DNA of 64,000 bases, from contig JANOZM010000016.1 in the NCBI GenBank assembly GCA_031429355.1, positions 496,001 through 560,000 on the forward strand. The letters run 5' to 3'. Shown here one piece after another: positions 25,849 through 33,699 of the stretch. Source of the stretch: JANOZM01 sp031429355 (lineage in GTDB: Bacteria > Pseudomonadota > Gammaproteobacteria > Burkholderiales > Burkholderiaceae_E). The notes beneath the pieces were generated by a model that ran no database searches, was not told the origin of the DNA, and saw nothing but the letters and a program-made list of their open reading frames with translations. The translations under genes were made by a program, and so were the position numbers. Position 1 is the stretch's first letter. The number at the start of each line of letters is the position of its first letter.

Positions 25849-26685
25849 CTATGCCTTTTGACGACGTGTTGCAATTAAGCCAACTAACCCTAAGCCAAAC
25901 AAAGCAAGCGAGCCCGGAATTGGAACCGCATGAGCAGCAGCGTTAGACCAATGCGCGGTGTAATCGTTTGCAACAGCGCCTGGATTGGCGACGGCGTCAC
26001 CAAAGTTATACGCTTGCATGATAGTTCCTCTAAAACCAGTGGTTCCGTTAATTGTTCTGTCTGTGTAGACCAAATCACCATTTAGTAGAAACTCGAAAGC
26101 ACTTCCTGTAAATTGAATTTTGAACGAGGTCCAATCGTTATATTCTACGGGTGTTACTAAGTCGATCCAAGCACCCAAATCACCGTCAAAAACACGGTAA
26201 CGGGCAACGCCGCCGTAGTTTGTAAATCCGAAAATTGGGTAACTGGTTATTCCTGCATACACGTTTGAAGGATCGAAGGCCGTATTGGCCATGATGCCCC
26301 AAATGTCTGTACGTACATTTCCGGCAGTCCCACTACTCCAAGACTCCGGTATATACAAGTCGGCTGCAATTGACGAACCAGCACCACCAGAAACTAAATG
26401 TTGACGACCTTGGGTGTTGTAGAACGCACCTGAAAAGCCTGCTGGACGGTTGGCTGTACTACCAGCGGAAGTAATTCCAATACCAAGCACGTCATCGCGT
26501 CCTTGGTAAGTGCCAACGTTAGCAAATGTCGTTGGCTCATAACGATCTGTATACCAACCTGTTGCAGCAAATTGAGTGGCTGACGTTGGCGTAATATCAT
26601 TGAAATCGGGCATCAGCGGCGCAGCGGCAGCGTTAATTGAAACTAGTGTTATGGCGGCAGCAAGGGTGAAAGTCTTCAACATCAT
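25849..26685 (-). CDS. PEP-CTERM sorted surface protein
   Basis: The 278-residue protein has a signal peptide (MMLKTFTLAAAITLVSINAAAA) and a C-terminal sorting signal AVPIPGSLALFGLGLVGLIATRRQKA, a variant of the PEP-CTERM signal: proline motif, hydrophobic helix and basic end. The core is rich in Gly, Ser, Thr and Asn with strands such as WTSFKIQFTGSAFEFLLNGDLVYTDRTING, resembling a jelly-roll carbohydrate-binding-like fold. An exosortase would process it in the inner membrane and release it to the envelope; no exosortase or EPS gene is in the window. A sigma-54 type promoter lies upstream and AGGA precedes the start. Substrate or ligand is unknown. Confidence 0.82.
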   Translation of the reverse strand: MMLKTFTLAAAITLVSINAAAAPLMPDFNDITPTSATQFAATGWYTDRYEPTTFANVGTYQGRDDVLGIGITSAGSTANRPAGFSGAFYNTQGRQHLVSGGAGSSIAADLYIPESWSSGTAGNVRTDIWGIMANTAFDPSNVYAGITSYPIFGFTNYGGVARYRVFDGDLGAWIDLVTPVEYNDWTSFKIQFTGSAFEFLLNGDLVYTDRTINGTTGFRGTIMQAYNFGDAVANPGAVANDYTAHWSNAAAHAVPIPGSLALFGLGLVGLIATRRQKA

Positions 26686-26739
26686 GTAAGTCCTAAAAGT
26701 TAATTGTTTTTTGGAAATAAAATTTCTGAAATTTACAAA

Positions 26740-26754
26740 GCAACAATTAGGCCA
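26740..26754 (-). promoter_or_regulatory. Sigma-54 (RpoN) type -24/-12 promoter of the PEP-CTERM gene
   Basis: On the minus strand the sequence reads TGGCCTAATTGTTGC, i.e. TGGC-N7-TTGC with the invariant GG-N10-GC spacing of sigma-54 promoters. The -12 GC lies about 55 bases before the ATG at 26685, leaving a leader of about 40 bases with AGGA before the start. PEP-CTERM genes in Gram-negative bacteria are often driven by RpoN with the PrsK/PrsR two-component system, which supports the call. Confidence 0.65.
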
Positions 26755-26760
26755 GTCATG

Positions 26761-26850
26761 ACCAATTGGTTTAATACTGACTCAAGCCTTTGAGTTTATT
26801 GAGAAACCCCCGTTCGCCCTGTTAGTACGTTAATCTAGATACAAATCTAG
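26761..26850. promoter_or_regulatory. Palindromes and direct repeats upstream of the sigma-54 promoter
   Basis: Three short elements lie behind the -24 box: the perfect palindrome ACCAATTGGT (26761-26770), the inverted repeat ACTCAA/TTGAGT (26780-26785 and 26790-26795), and two direct copies of AATCTAG at 26832-26838 and 26844-26850. They lie where an enhancer-binding activator of RpoN could bind. Which, if any, is used cannot be told. Confidence 0.3.
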
Positions 26851-26966
26851 GAAGTCAGTGGAAAAAAGGCCGACATTTTTTAGTTTCGTTTTAAAATACT
26901 AACCAAATAATTACGTGATTTATGTCACGCGCAACGTAGAGAAAAATTCACAATCAAAAGACCAAC

Positions 26967-27350
26967 ATGCCATTTAAAAACGTATTTTATGATCCTAGTC
27001 AAGACAACGGCGTCTTCGATCAAGCAGTAGCAAAAACATTTAAAAGTGCGGCTTTGTTATTGCTTGTTGTATCGACGATAGCGGTTTTTCTATACCTGTT
27101 TAAATCAACAAAATTGGCGTCCGGTAGTTTTTTTATTGCCCTAAGCAGCGTTTGGATTGGCGGTGCAGCGTTCCGTATTCTTTCAGGCAAAGAACAAGCT
27201 AGTGCAGCAGCATTATTTTTTGCGATTTTAGCCAGCGTAGTTGGTTTGTATGCAGCGGCCGCAATTGCTTATGCCTTACCCCTTGCATTCGTTTGTTTAT
27301 TTATGGCTACCTTGTTTGCATTGGCGGCCTGGCGTTTTTCTTACAAATAG
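26967..27350 (+). CDS. Small multispanning membrane protein of unknown function
   Basis: The 127-residue protein has a soluble start (MPFKNVFYDPSQDNGVFDQAVAKTF) followed by about four hydrophobic segments and a short basic end (WRFSYK). I do not recognise the family. It is divergent from the PEP-CTERM gene with about 280 bases between them and has no close partner downstream. No signal motif, charged intramembrane residue or catalytic motif stands out. The composition (Ala, Leu, Phe, Val) and frame length make it a plausible real gene. Confidence 0.6.
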   Translation: MPFKNVFYDPSQDNGVFDQAVAKTFKSAALLLLVVSTIAVFLYLFKSTKLASGSFFIALSSVWIGGAAFRILSGKEQASAAALFFAILASVVGLYAAAAIAYALPLAFVCLFMATLFALAAWRFSYK

Positions 27351-27489
27351 AAATCGCATATACAAACAGCACGCTATATTTATTACTTTTGGTTTGGTGC
27401 CAGCTGTACTTAAACCGTGGGACGACAGCACTAACGTCGAACAAACACCAAGGTAAACTTCAATGGCTTAAAATCATTGGATACCCGTT

Positions 27490-28680
27490 ATGCCCCACCT
27501 TCCCGCCTCGGCTGCGCTTTCGCATGTGCGAGTGATCGATCTTACCCAAGTGCGTGCTGGCCCTACGTGTTGCCGTCAATTAGCTGATTGGGGAGCCGAT
27601 GTTGTGCAAGTGCAAATGCCGGAGCACATGCGGGGTGACGATACACTAGGCGGGCAAGAGGGCTCCGATTACCAATACACACATCGCAATAAACGCTCGA
27701 TCACGCTTAATTTAAAAGAGCCTGAAGGAATCGCTCTATTAAAACGTTTAATTGCTGGTGCCGATGTAGTGGTCGAGAACTTTCGACCCGACGTTAAGTT
27801 TCGACTTGGTATCGATTACGAGAGTTTAAAGGCGGACAACCCGCGCTTAATTTTTGCCAGTATTTCTGGCTTTGGACAGACGGGTCCTTTAGCCCAACGC
27901 CCTGGCTTTGACCAAATTGCCCAAGGCATGGGTGGCTTAATGTCAGTAACAGGGCAACCTGATGGCGAACCGTTGCGCGTGGGCATACCTATTGCTGACC
28001 TTTGCGCCGGCATTTTTGCAGCGCAAGGTATTTTAGTGGCGCTTATTGAACGAGAAAAATCGGGCCAAGGTCAATGGCTACACACCTCGCTACTAGAGTC
28101 AATGGTGTACATGATGGATTTTCAAACATCACGCTGGTTAATTGACGGCGAAGTAGCTAAACAAGCCGGAAATTTTCATCCAACCAGTATTCCAACCGGC
28201 GTTTATAAAGCGCGCGACGGCTACATGAACATTGCCGTATTTGGCTCCAAAATATGGGAACGCTTTTGCACTATTCTTGGCGCTCCGGCTTGGGTTACCG
28301 ATACGCGCTATGCCAATAAAGCTGGCCGCTCAGTCAATCGCGATGCGCTAAATGCTGAAATTAATGCCCGTTTGGCAGCGCAAGACCGCGCCTATTGGAT
28401 TAAAGAACTTAATGATGGTGGCGTTGCATGCGGATTAATCAACAGCATGGACGCCGTGTTTGACGAACCGCAAGTACAGCATCTTGGAATGGTGAAAGAA
28501 GTGGTCTCAGCACATCGCGGCAAGCAACGGCTAGTTGGGCAACCAGTGCAGTTAGAACGCACGCCAAGCACTATCGCTAGATCGACGCCAAAACGAGGTG
28601 AGCATACCGATGAAATTTTAGGGCAGTTAGGCTTGAGCGCTCAAGACTTAACCCGACTCAAGGCTAACGGAGTTTACTAA
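27490..28680 (+). CDS. Family III CoA-transferase (CaiB/BaiF)
   Basis: The 396-residue protein is full length for the family. It starts with VRVIDLTQVRAGPTCCRQLADWGADVVQVQ and contains NKRSITLNLKEPEG, VENFRPDVKFRLGIDYE, SISGFGQTGPLAQRPGFDQIAQGMGG and PIADLCAG, whose Asp matches the catalytic aspartate that forms the acyl-anhydride. It moves CoA between an acyl-CoA and a free carboxylate. It heads a four-gene run with a crotonase, a quinone-oxidoreductase-like enzyme and a Bug receptor, with essentially no gap to the crotonase, suggesting activation and degradation of an imported carboxylic acid. The acid itself is unknown. Confidence 0.92.
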   Translation: MPHLPASAALSHVRVIDLTQVRAGPTCCRQLADWGADVVQVQMPEHMRGDDTLGGQEGSDYQYTHRNKRSITLNLKEPEGIALLKRLIAGADVVVENFRPDVKFRLGIDYESLKADNPRLIFASISGFGQTGPLAQRPGFDQIAQGMGGLMSVTGQPDGEPLRVGIPIADLCAGIFAAQGILVALIEREKSGQGQWLHTSLLESMVYMMDFQTSRWLIDGEVAKQAGNFHPTSIPTGVYKARDGYMNIAVFGSKIWERFCTILGAPAWVTDTRYANKAGRSVNRDALNAEINARLAAQDRAYWIKELNDGGVACGLINSMDAVFDEPQVQHLGMVKEVVSAHRGKQRLVGQPVQLERTPSTIARSTPKRGEHTDEILGQLGLSAQDLTRLKANGVY

Positions 28681-29490
28681 ATGACTGAAATTGTTTATCA
28701 ATCGCCCACCGAAAAAGTAAATGCTTGGCTAGATGGTTCATCGCTGTTTATCGAATTTAACAATCCAGCTCGTCACAACGCATTAAGTGTTGATATGTGG
28801 GAAGCGGTGCCTACGTTATTGGCTTTAGCAGAACAAGATACTCGGGTTCGGCTGGTGGTGTTTAAAGGCGCAGGGACCAAAGCTTTTGTGTCCGGTGCAG
28901 ACATTTCTCAATTTGAAGATATGCGTGCCGCGCGCGAAGCCGTAACACGCTACGAGGCAATGGCAGAAGCGGCGCTGATGGGTATTTACAATTTTCCTAA
29001 GCCCACCCTAGCCTGCATTCAAGGTTATTGTATTGGCGGCGGTTTAAATGTAGCCATTAGTTGCGATATGCGCATAGCAACTGCCGATTCGGTTTTTTCG
29101 GTTCCAGCGGCGCGCTTAGGTTTGGGTTACCGTTATTCGGCAATGAAAAACTTGGTCGATTTAATTGGCCCCGGCGCTGCAAAAGATTTGTTTTTTACCG
29201 CACGGCGTATCGATAGCATCGAGGCACATCGACTAGGCTTGATAAACCGTTTTTGTGCTACTACGGACCTACCTTTATTGCTTGCAGAATATACCGAAGC
29301 GTTGGCAGTCAATGCGCCTTTAACGATTCAAGCAGCAAAGGCAATTACGCGCGAAGTTTTAAAAACCCCACACGACGCCGATCTTGCAAAATGCCAGCAA
29401 TTAATTCGCGGCTGTTTTGATAGCGCAGATTATGCCGAGGGACGCACTGCATTTATGGAAAAACGCCAACCTGTGTTTAAAGGACAATAA
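28681..29490 (+). CDS. Enoyl-CoA hydratase/isomerase (crotonase family)
   Basis: The ATG follows directly on the CoA-transferase stop. The 269-residue protein has the crotonase oxyanion segments GAGTKAFVSGADISQFEDM and IQGYCIGGGLNVAISCDMRIA, and SVPAARLGLGYRYSAMKNLVDLIG in place of the classical PE...G segment, so the usual second catalytic Glu of hydratases seems to be absent (Ala-Arg instead). It may act as an isomerase, hydrolase or a hydratase with altered chemistry. It is part of the acyl-CoA cluster and its substrate would be the CoA ester made by the preceding transferase. Confidence 0.87.
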   Translation: MTEIVYQSPTEKVNAWLDGSSLFIEFNNPARHNALSVDMWEAVPTLLALAEQDTRVRLVVFKGAGTKAFVSGADISQFEDMRAAREAVTRYEAMAEAALMGIYNFPKPTLACIQGYCIGGGLNVAISCDMRIATADSVFSVPAARLGLGYRYSAMKNLVDLIGPGAAKDLFFTARRIDSIEAHRLGLINRFCATTDLPLLLAEYTEALAVNAPLTIQAAKAITREVLKTPHDADLAKCQQLIRGCFDSADYAEGRTAFMEKRQPVFKGQ

Positions 29491-29493
29491 CAG

Positions 29494-30471
29494 TTGAAAT
29501 CATATTTTTTAGTTAGTGACGATCACGGCGCGCGCTTAGAACTGCGCGAAGTTGCCCAGCCCACTGCGGGGCCAGGACAAGTGCTTGTAAAACTACATGC
29601 AGCGGCCCTTAATCGGGGTGAATTTATTCACGGACACGGCCTTCACGCTACTGGCAGCGCCAAAGCTGCGGGCATGGAAGGCGCGGGCGAAATTGTGGCG
29701 CTTGGCGAAGGCGTCAACACACTAAAAGTCGGCGACAACGTTATGGGGCGCTGTGGCGGGGCTTTTTCTCAGTACGCCGTAATGGATGTACGCGAAGCAA
29801 TGCCCGTACCTAAGGGGCTTAGCATGGCAGAGGCCTCGGCAATTCCACTCACCTTTTTAGTTGGGTTTGATTTACTGGTGTTGCAGGGCCATTTAAAAGC
29901 GAATCAATGGATGTTAATTAATGGCGTTTCATCGGGCGTTGGCGTGGCCGCCTTACAAATGGGCAAAGTGCTCGGCGCGCAAATAATCGGCACCTCCGGT
30001 TCGCAAGAAAAAATTAATGAACTAACGGCGCTCGGCTTAGATGTCGGCCTTGTCACTCGTGCGCCGGATTACTTCGATGCGGTTATGGCAGCTACTGGTG
30101 GCAAGGGCGTAAACCTTGCTGTTAACACCGTGGGCGGTGGCGTTTTTGCCGAGAATCTTCGTTGCCTAGCGTTTGAAGGCCGTATGGGTATTGTTGGCTA
30201 TGTCGATGGCAAGCTCGATGCGCCCGTAGACCTAAACGCCTTGCACGCAAAACGATTGTGCGTTTATGGCGTTTCGAACAAATTGCGCAACCCAGAGCAA
30301 CGGGCCAGTGGTAACGCTCAGTTCATTAAAGAAATATTTCCCGCATTTAATGATGGCCGCATTCGTCCGTTAATTTATAAAAAACTTTCACTTTTGCAGC
30401 TCCCAGAGGCAAAAGCGCTCATGGAAAGCAACCAGCAGAACGGAAAAATTGTCGTCGAGATCACGCATTAA
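29494..30471 (+). CDS. Zinc-independent MDR-family oxidoreductase (quinone oxidoreductase-like)
   Basis: The start is TTG at 29494, with AGGA ten bases upstream, three bases after the crotonase stop; 325 residues. A GroES-like N-terminal half (AALNRGEFIHGHGLH, GMEGAGEIVALGEGVNTLKVGDNVMG) lacks the Cys/His zinc ligands. The Rossmann half has LINGVSSGVGVAALQMGKVLGAQIIGTS for NADPH. Such enzymes reduce enones or enoyl-CoA analogues. In this cluster it is a good candidate for reducing or oxidising a CoA-bound intermediate, but this is inferred from position only. Confidence 0.85.
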   Translation: MKSYFLVSDDHGARLELREVAQPTAGPGQVLVKLHAAALNRGEFIHGHGLHATGSAKAAGMEGAGEIVALGEGVNTLKVGDNVMGRCGGAFSQYAVMDVREAMPVPKGLSMAEASAIPLTFLVGFDLLVLQGHLKANQWMLINGVSSGVGVAALQMGKVLGAQIIGTSGSQEKINELTALGLDVGLVTRAPDYFDAVMAATGGKGVNLAVNTVGGGVFAENLRCLAFEGRMGIVGYVDGKLDAPVDLNALHAKRLCVYGVSNKLRNPEQRASGNAQFIKEIFPAFNDGRIRPLIYKKLSLLQLPEAKALMESNQQNGKIVVEITH

Positions 30472-30492
30472 TTTCAACTACGAGAACCCCAA

Positions 30493-31461
30493 ATGCAAGT
30501 CATTAAAAGTGCAGTAATCGCTGTTGGTTTATGTGTTGCAAGTGGTACGGTGTTAGCCCAAGCCTATCCAAGCAAACCGGTAAAAATCGTTGTCGGTTTT
30601 GCGCCTGGAGGTGCTGCTGATTATGTAGCGCGCGCAATTAGTGAACCACTTAGCCGCGCGCTTGGTCAAAATGTAATCATCGAAAACAAAGCAGGCGGTG
30701 GTTCTAGTATTGCGGCTAACAGCGTTGCAAAATCACCGACAGACGGATACACCATTTTAATTGCCAGCCCCAGTAGTATTTCCGTAAACCCTACGCTTAA
30801 CCCAAAAATTGGTTACACAGCCAAAGACTTAGCGCCTATTACAAAAATCACTGCTTCACCACTGGTGGTTGCTGCCAACATTAGTTTGGGTATTAACTCG
30901 TTGCAGGACTTAATTACTCGCGCAAAACGCCAACCAGGCGTGTTGAATTACGCGACCTCCGGCAACGGTTCTGCGCCGCATCTAGGGGCGGCGTTGTTCT
31001 CACAAATCGCCGGAGTTGAAATGGTGCACATTCCGTTTAAAGGCGGCGCCCCTGCCGTGCAATCGGTTATTGCGGGCGACACCCAATTGACCTTTGGCAC
31101 ACCGCCCTCAGTGTTGCCGATGATTCAAGCTGGACGTCTTAAAGCACTGGTCGTTACGCAGCGCGAAGGTTCGCCCCATGTGCCTGGTGTGCCGGGTACA
31201 AAAGAGGCTGGATTACCAGCCTATGCAATTGAGTTTTGGTATGGTTTGTTTGCACCAGCCGGCACGCCAGAGCCAATCATGAAAAAGATTTTCGAATCGG
31301 TGCAAATTGCGTTAGGCGACCCAAAAGTTAAAGCAGCCTTAGCCCGGGAAGCCACCGACGTCGACCTATCCAAATCGCCAGAGCAGTTTGGTAATTTTTT
31401 GACAGAAGATGCAAAATTTTGGGTGAAGTTGGTTAAAAGTGCGGGCGTAACGGTTGATTAA
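30493..31461 (+). CDS. Bug/TctC-type periplasmic solute receptor
   Basis: The 322-residue protein has a signal peptide ending at VLA-QA near residue 23, then the Bug hallmark YPSKPVKIVVGFAPGGAADYVARAISEPLSRALGQNVIIENKAGGGSSIAANSVAKSPTDGYT. Bug proteins bind carboxylates such as aromatic acids or dicarboxylates and hand them to TctAB tripartite transporters, or act in sensing. No tctA or tctB is nearby, as for most Bug genes in Burkholderiales. Location at the end of the acyl-CoA cluster suggests that it captures the cluster's substrate. It overlaps the convergent HIBCH-like gene by four bases. Confidence 0.93.
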   Translation: MQVIKSAVIAVGLCVASGTVLAQAYPSKPVKIVVGFAPGGAADYVARAISEPLSRALGQNVIIENKAGGGSSIAANSVAKSPTDGYTILIASPSSISVNPTLNPKIGYTAKDLAPITKITASPLVVAANISLGINSLQDLITRAKRQPGVLNYATSGNGSAPHLGAALFSQIAGVEMVHIPFKGGAPAVQSVIAGDTQLTFGTPPSVLPMIQAGRLKALVVTQREGSPHVPGVPGTKEAGLPAYAIEFWYGLFAPAGTPEPIMKKIFESVQIALGDPKVKAALAREATDVDLSKSPEQFGNFLTEDAKFWVKLVKSAGVTVD

Positions 31462-32567
31462 AAATGCCGCGCAATTAAAGCCGCATCAACACTGCCCAAT
31501 TCACTGGGCACCCACTTGGCATCTTTGGTTTTATCTATTAACAGTGCCCGCACCCCTTCAGGGAAATCGTGACCTCGGCTAAACGCTTGGGCCAACACTA
31601 AATCTAGGTTTAGCACTTCGCGCAAACTCATGTGGCGGGTGCGTTGCATGTATTCAAACACAACGCTAGCAGCGGTAGGCGAGCCGTTGCTTAAATTGGC
31701 AGCCGCAACCGTAAAACGATCGTCTTGCTTAGCTAAAGCATCTAGCCCTTTGATGACGCCATTTACTTTGGCGCGACCAACCGCTTCAGCAATAGCTGCA
31801 AACTGTTGATACAAAATAGACGCTGTAGGTTGCACGTTGTCGTGGGCCATAAACGGCGCGCGAAATTCACGGCAGTGCAAGGTCAGTTGGTTGCGATGGT
31901 CTATTACCGTTGCACCCCATTTTACTTGGGTGAGCGACTCTACAAAGCGGGCTTGCTCGGTATGAGGTATGTAGTAATCGGCCAAGCCCGCAAACAGCGT
32001 ATCGGCTTCGTTAATCATTATTCCGGTTAACGCCATAAGCAAACCGGTTCCGCCCGGTGTGCGGTTTAAAAACCAACCGCCGCCCACATCAGGAAATAAA
32101 CCAATATGAATTTCGGGCATGGCTACTTTTACACGGTCGCAAATAATGCGATGCGAACCACCCACACTAAGACCAACACCGCCGCCCATGGTAATGCCGT
32201 GCGCCCAGGTAATAAAAGGCTTAGCATAGGTATGAATTAAATAATCAAGCTCATACTCAACTGCGAAAAAACTATCGCCGTATTCAAAACAGTTGGCTTG
32301 ACCGCTACGCACATGGCGTACTACTTCAGCGACATCACCGCCCGCACAAAAACCTTTATCGCCTTCGCCTTTAAGCAACACGGCCACAATGTCGGTATTT
32401 GATTGCCAACGACGCAATTGATCCAACAACAATTGGCACATGTTTAAATTAAGCGCGTTTAAAGAACGCGGCCGATTTAAACTAGCAATGCCAATCTTTT
32501 TATTGCCGACGCAAGCAAGTTCGGAAAAAATCACTTCGTTTTCGACAGCACTCATTTCAAAACTCAC
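31458..32567 (-). CDS. 3-hydroxyisobutyryl-CoA hydrolase-like crotonase
   Basis: The 369-residue protein has the crotonase oxyanion pieces FCAGGDV and HGITMGGGVGLSVGGSHRII and the signature MPEIHIGLFPDVGGGWFLNRTPG, diagnostic for the HIBCH group that hydrolyses 3-hydroxyisobutyryl-CoA in valine breakdown. It is longer than ordinary enoyl-CoA hydratases by the family's C-terminal extension. It starts four bases inside the end of the metallo-hydrolase gene and converges with the Bug gene. No other valine-pathway gene is close. Confidence 0.87.
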   Translation of the reverse strand: MSFEMSAVENEVIFSELACVGNKKIGIASLNRPRSLNALNLNMCQLLLDQLRRWQSNTDIVAVLLKGEGDKGFCAGGDVAEVVRHVRSGQANCFEYGDSFFAVEYELDYLIHTYAKPFITWAHGITMGGGVGLSVGGSHRIICDRVKVAMPEIHIGLFPDVGGGWFLNRTPGGTGLLMALTGIMINEADTLFAGLADYYIPHTEQARFVESLTQVKWGATVIDHRNQLTLHCREFRAPFMAHDNVQPTASILYQQFAAIAEAVGRAKVNGVIKGLDALAKQDDRFTVAAANLSNGSPTAASVVFEYMQRTRHMSLREVLNLDLVLAQAFSRGHDFPEGVRALLIDKTKDAKWVPSELGSVDAALIARHF

Positions 32568-33697
32568 TTTTTAAAAATTCGCGTTTGGCCGTGCTTAAAT
32601 AATTCAAATTGTTCTGCAGGAACTTGCGCTTGCTTTAATGCAATAGGCAGATCTACTAAAGGTTGGTCTAGCGCTTCATCGGTTAATTCAAACGTGCCCC
32701 AATGAATACCAATGCTGTACTTCGATTTCACATCTTGATGAATTTGTACTGCTTCAGCAGGATTTACATGTTGATCTTTCATAAACCACCGTGGCTCGTA
32801 AGCCCCCACTGGAATTAACGATACATCAAAACCACCAAATTTTGCACCAATATCTTGGAAGTCTTTAGAGATACCGCTATCTCCCGCAAAGTAGGCTTTA
32901 AACCCCTGATGTTCTACAACCCAGCCACCCCACAATGTAGCGTTACGATCAAACGGCGAGCGCGAAGACCAATGTTGCGACGGAACAAAATGCACATTCA
33001 TACCAAGCACCGTTTGTTGATCCCACCAATCGAAAGCTTGCACTTTTTGGACACCTTCATTTTTTAACCATGCATCAATACCTAAAGGCGCGAGAAACAA
33101 AGGTTCGCCGCCGGCTTGTGCTTTTAGCTGCAAAATAGTGGGTCGATCCAAGTGGTCGTAATGGTTATGGCTAATTAGCACCAAATCAATTCGCGGTAGT
33201 TCCGCTAACTGCACCGGCAGAGCCACTTTACGTTTTGGGCCATTAAAACTAACAGGCGAAGCGCGCTCGCTAAACACCGGGTCGGTCAGAATGTTTAACC
33301 CGTTCATTTGAATTAAAGCAGTGGCGTGCCCAATCCAAGTTACAGTTATCTCGCTGCGATTGTTTTTAAGAAACCCCAAATCGGGTTTAACTAACGGAAA
33401 GCCCTCGTACCCTTTATAGACTTGCGACGGTATTTTGGGGTCACCTCGTTTAGAAGCCTCGCGCTGCCATTGCAATAATTCGCTTAGTGGTTTGCCACCG
33501 GCAGGGCCATAGTTGTTTACAAAGCCTTTTTCGGTGTGGTGTTTTTTAGTTGCGTTGTAGTACGTATTGGTGGTTGCACAACCCGAAGAAATCGCAACGG
33601 CACCAATCGATGCCGCCGCTAAAAAAAGACCAACAAACCAAGCCAACCCACGTACCCTCGAACCACCAACGCGGACCGACTTTTTCGAACTAACCAT
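32564..33697 (-). CDS. MBL-fold metallo-hydrolase (UlaG/NAPE-PLD-like), membrane anchored or exported
   Basis: The 377-residue protein has an N-terminal hydrophobic helix (about residues 15-38) ending in SSGCATTNT, which looks like a lipobox (SSGC), so it may be a lipoprotein. The metallo-beta-lactamase motif HNHYDHLD follows WIGHATALIQMNGLNILTDPVFSERASPVSF, then QHWSSRSPFDRNATLWGG and GDSGISKDF and IHWGTFELTDEAL. This ordering fits the NAPE-PLD/RomA/UlaG-like group that acts on phosphodiesters or lactones. It overlaps the HIBCH-like gene by four bases and lies two bases after parC, so the three are probably cotranscribed. The substrate is unknown. Confidence 0.87.
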   Translation of the reverse strand: MVSSKKSVRVGGSRVRGLAWFVGLFLAAASIGAVAISSGCATTNTYYNATKKHHTEKGFVNNYGPAGGKPLSELLQWQREASKRGDPKIPSQVYKGYEGFPLVKPDLGFLKNNRSEITVTWIGHATALIQMNGLNILTDPVFSERASPVSFNGPKRKVALPVQLAELPRIDLVLISHNHYDHLDRPTILQLKAQAGGEPLFLAPLGIDAWLKNEGVQKVQAFDWWDQQTVLGMNVHFVPSQHWSSRSPFDRNATLWGGWVVEHQGFKAYFAGDSGISKDFQDIGAKFGGFDVSLIPVGAYEPRWFMKDQHVNPAEAVQIHQDVKSKYSIGIHWGTFELTDEALDQPLVDLPIALKQAQVPAEQFELFKHGQTRIFKK

Positions 33698-33699
33698 AC

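Noticed and set aside
25743..25946. 67-codon plus-strand frame in the gap after the EamA gene
   Set aside because: Half of it is antisense to the PEP-CTERM sorting signal; no ribosome site or recognisable motif. The remaining gap 25709-25848 holds nothing I can support.
27351..27489. Short frames between the small membrane protein and the CoA-transferase
   Set aside because: They overlap the flanking genes in other frames and have no start signals; I see no feature in this gap.
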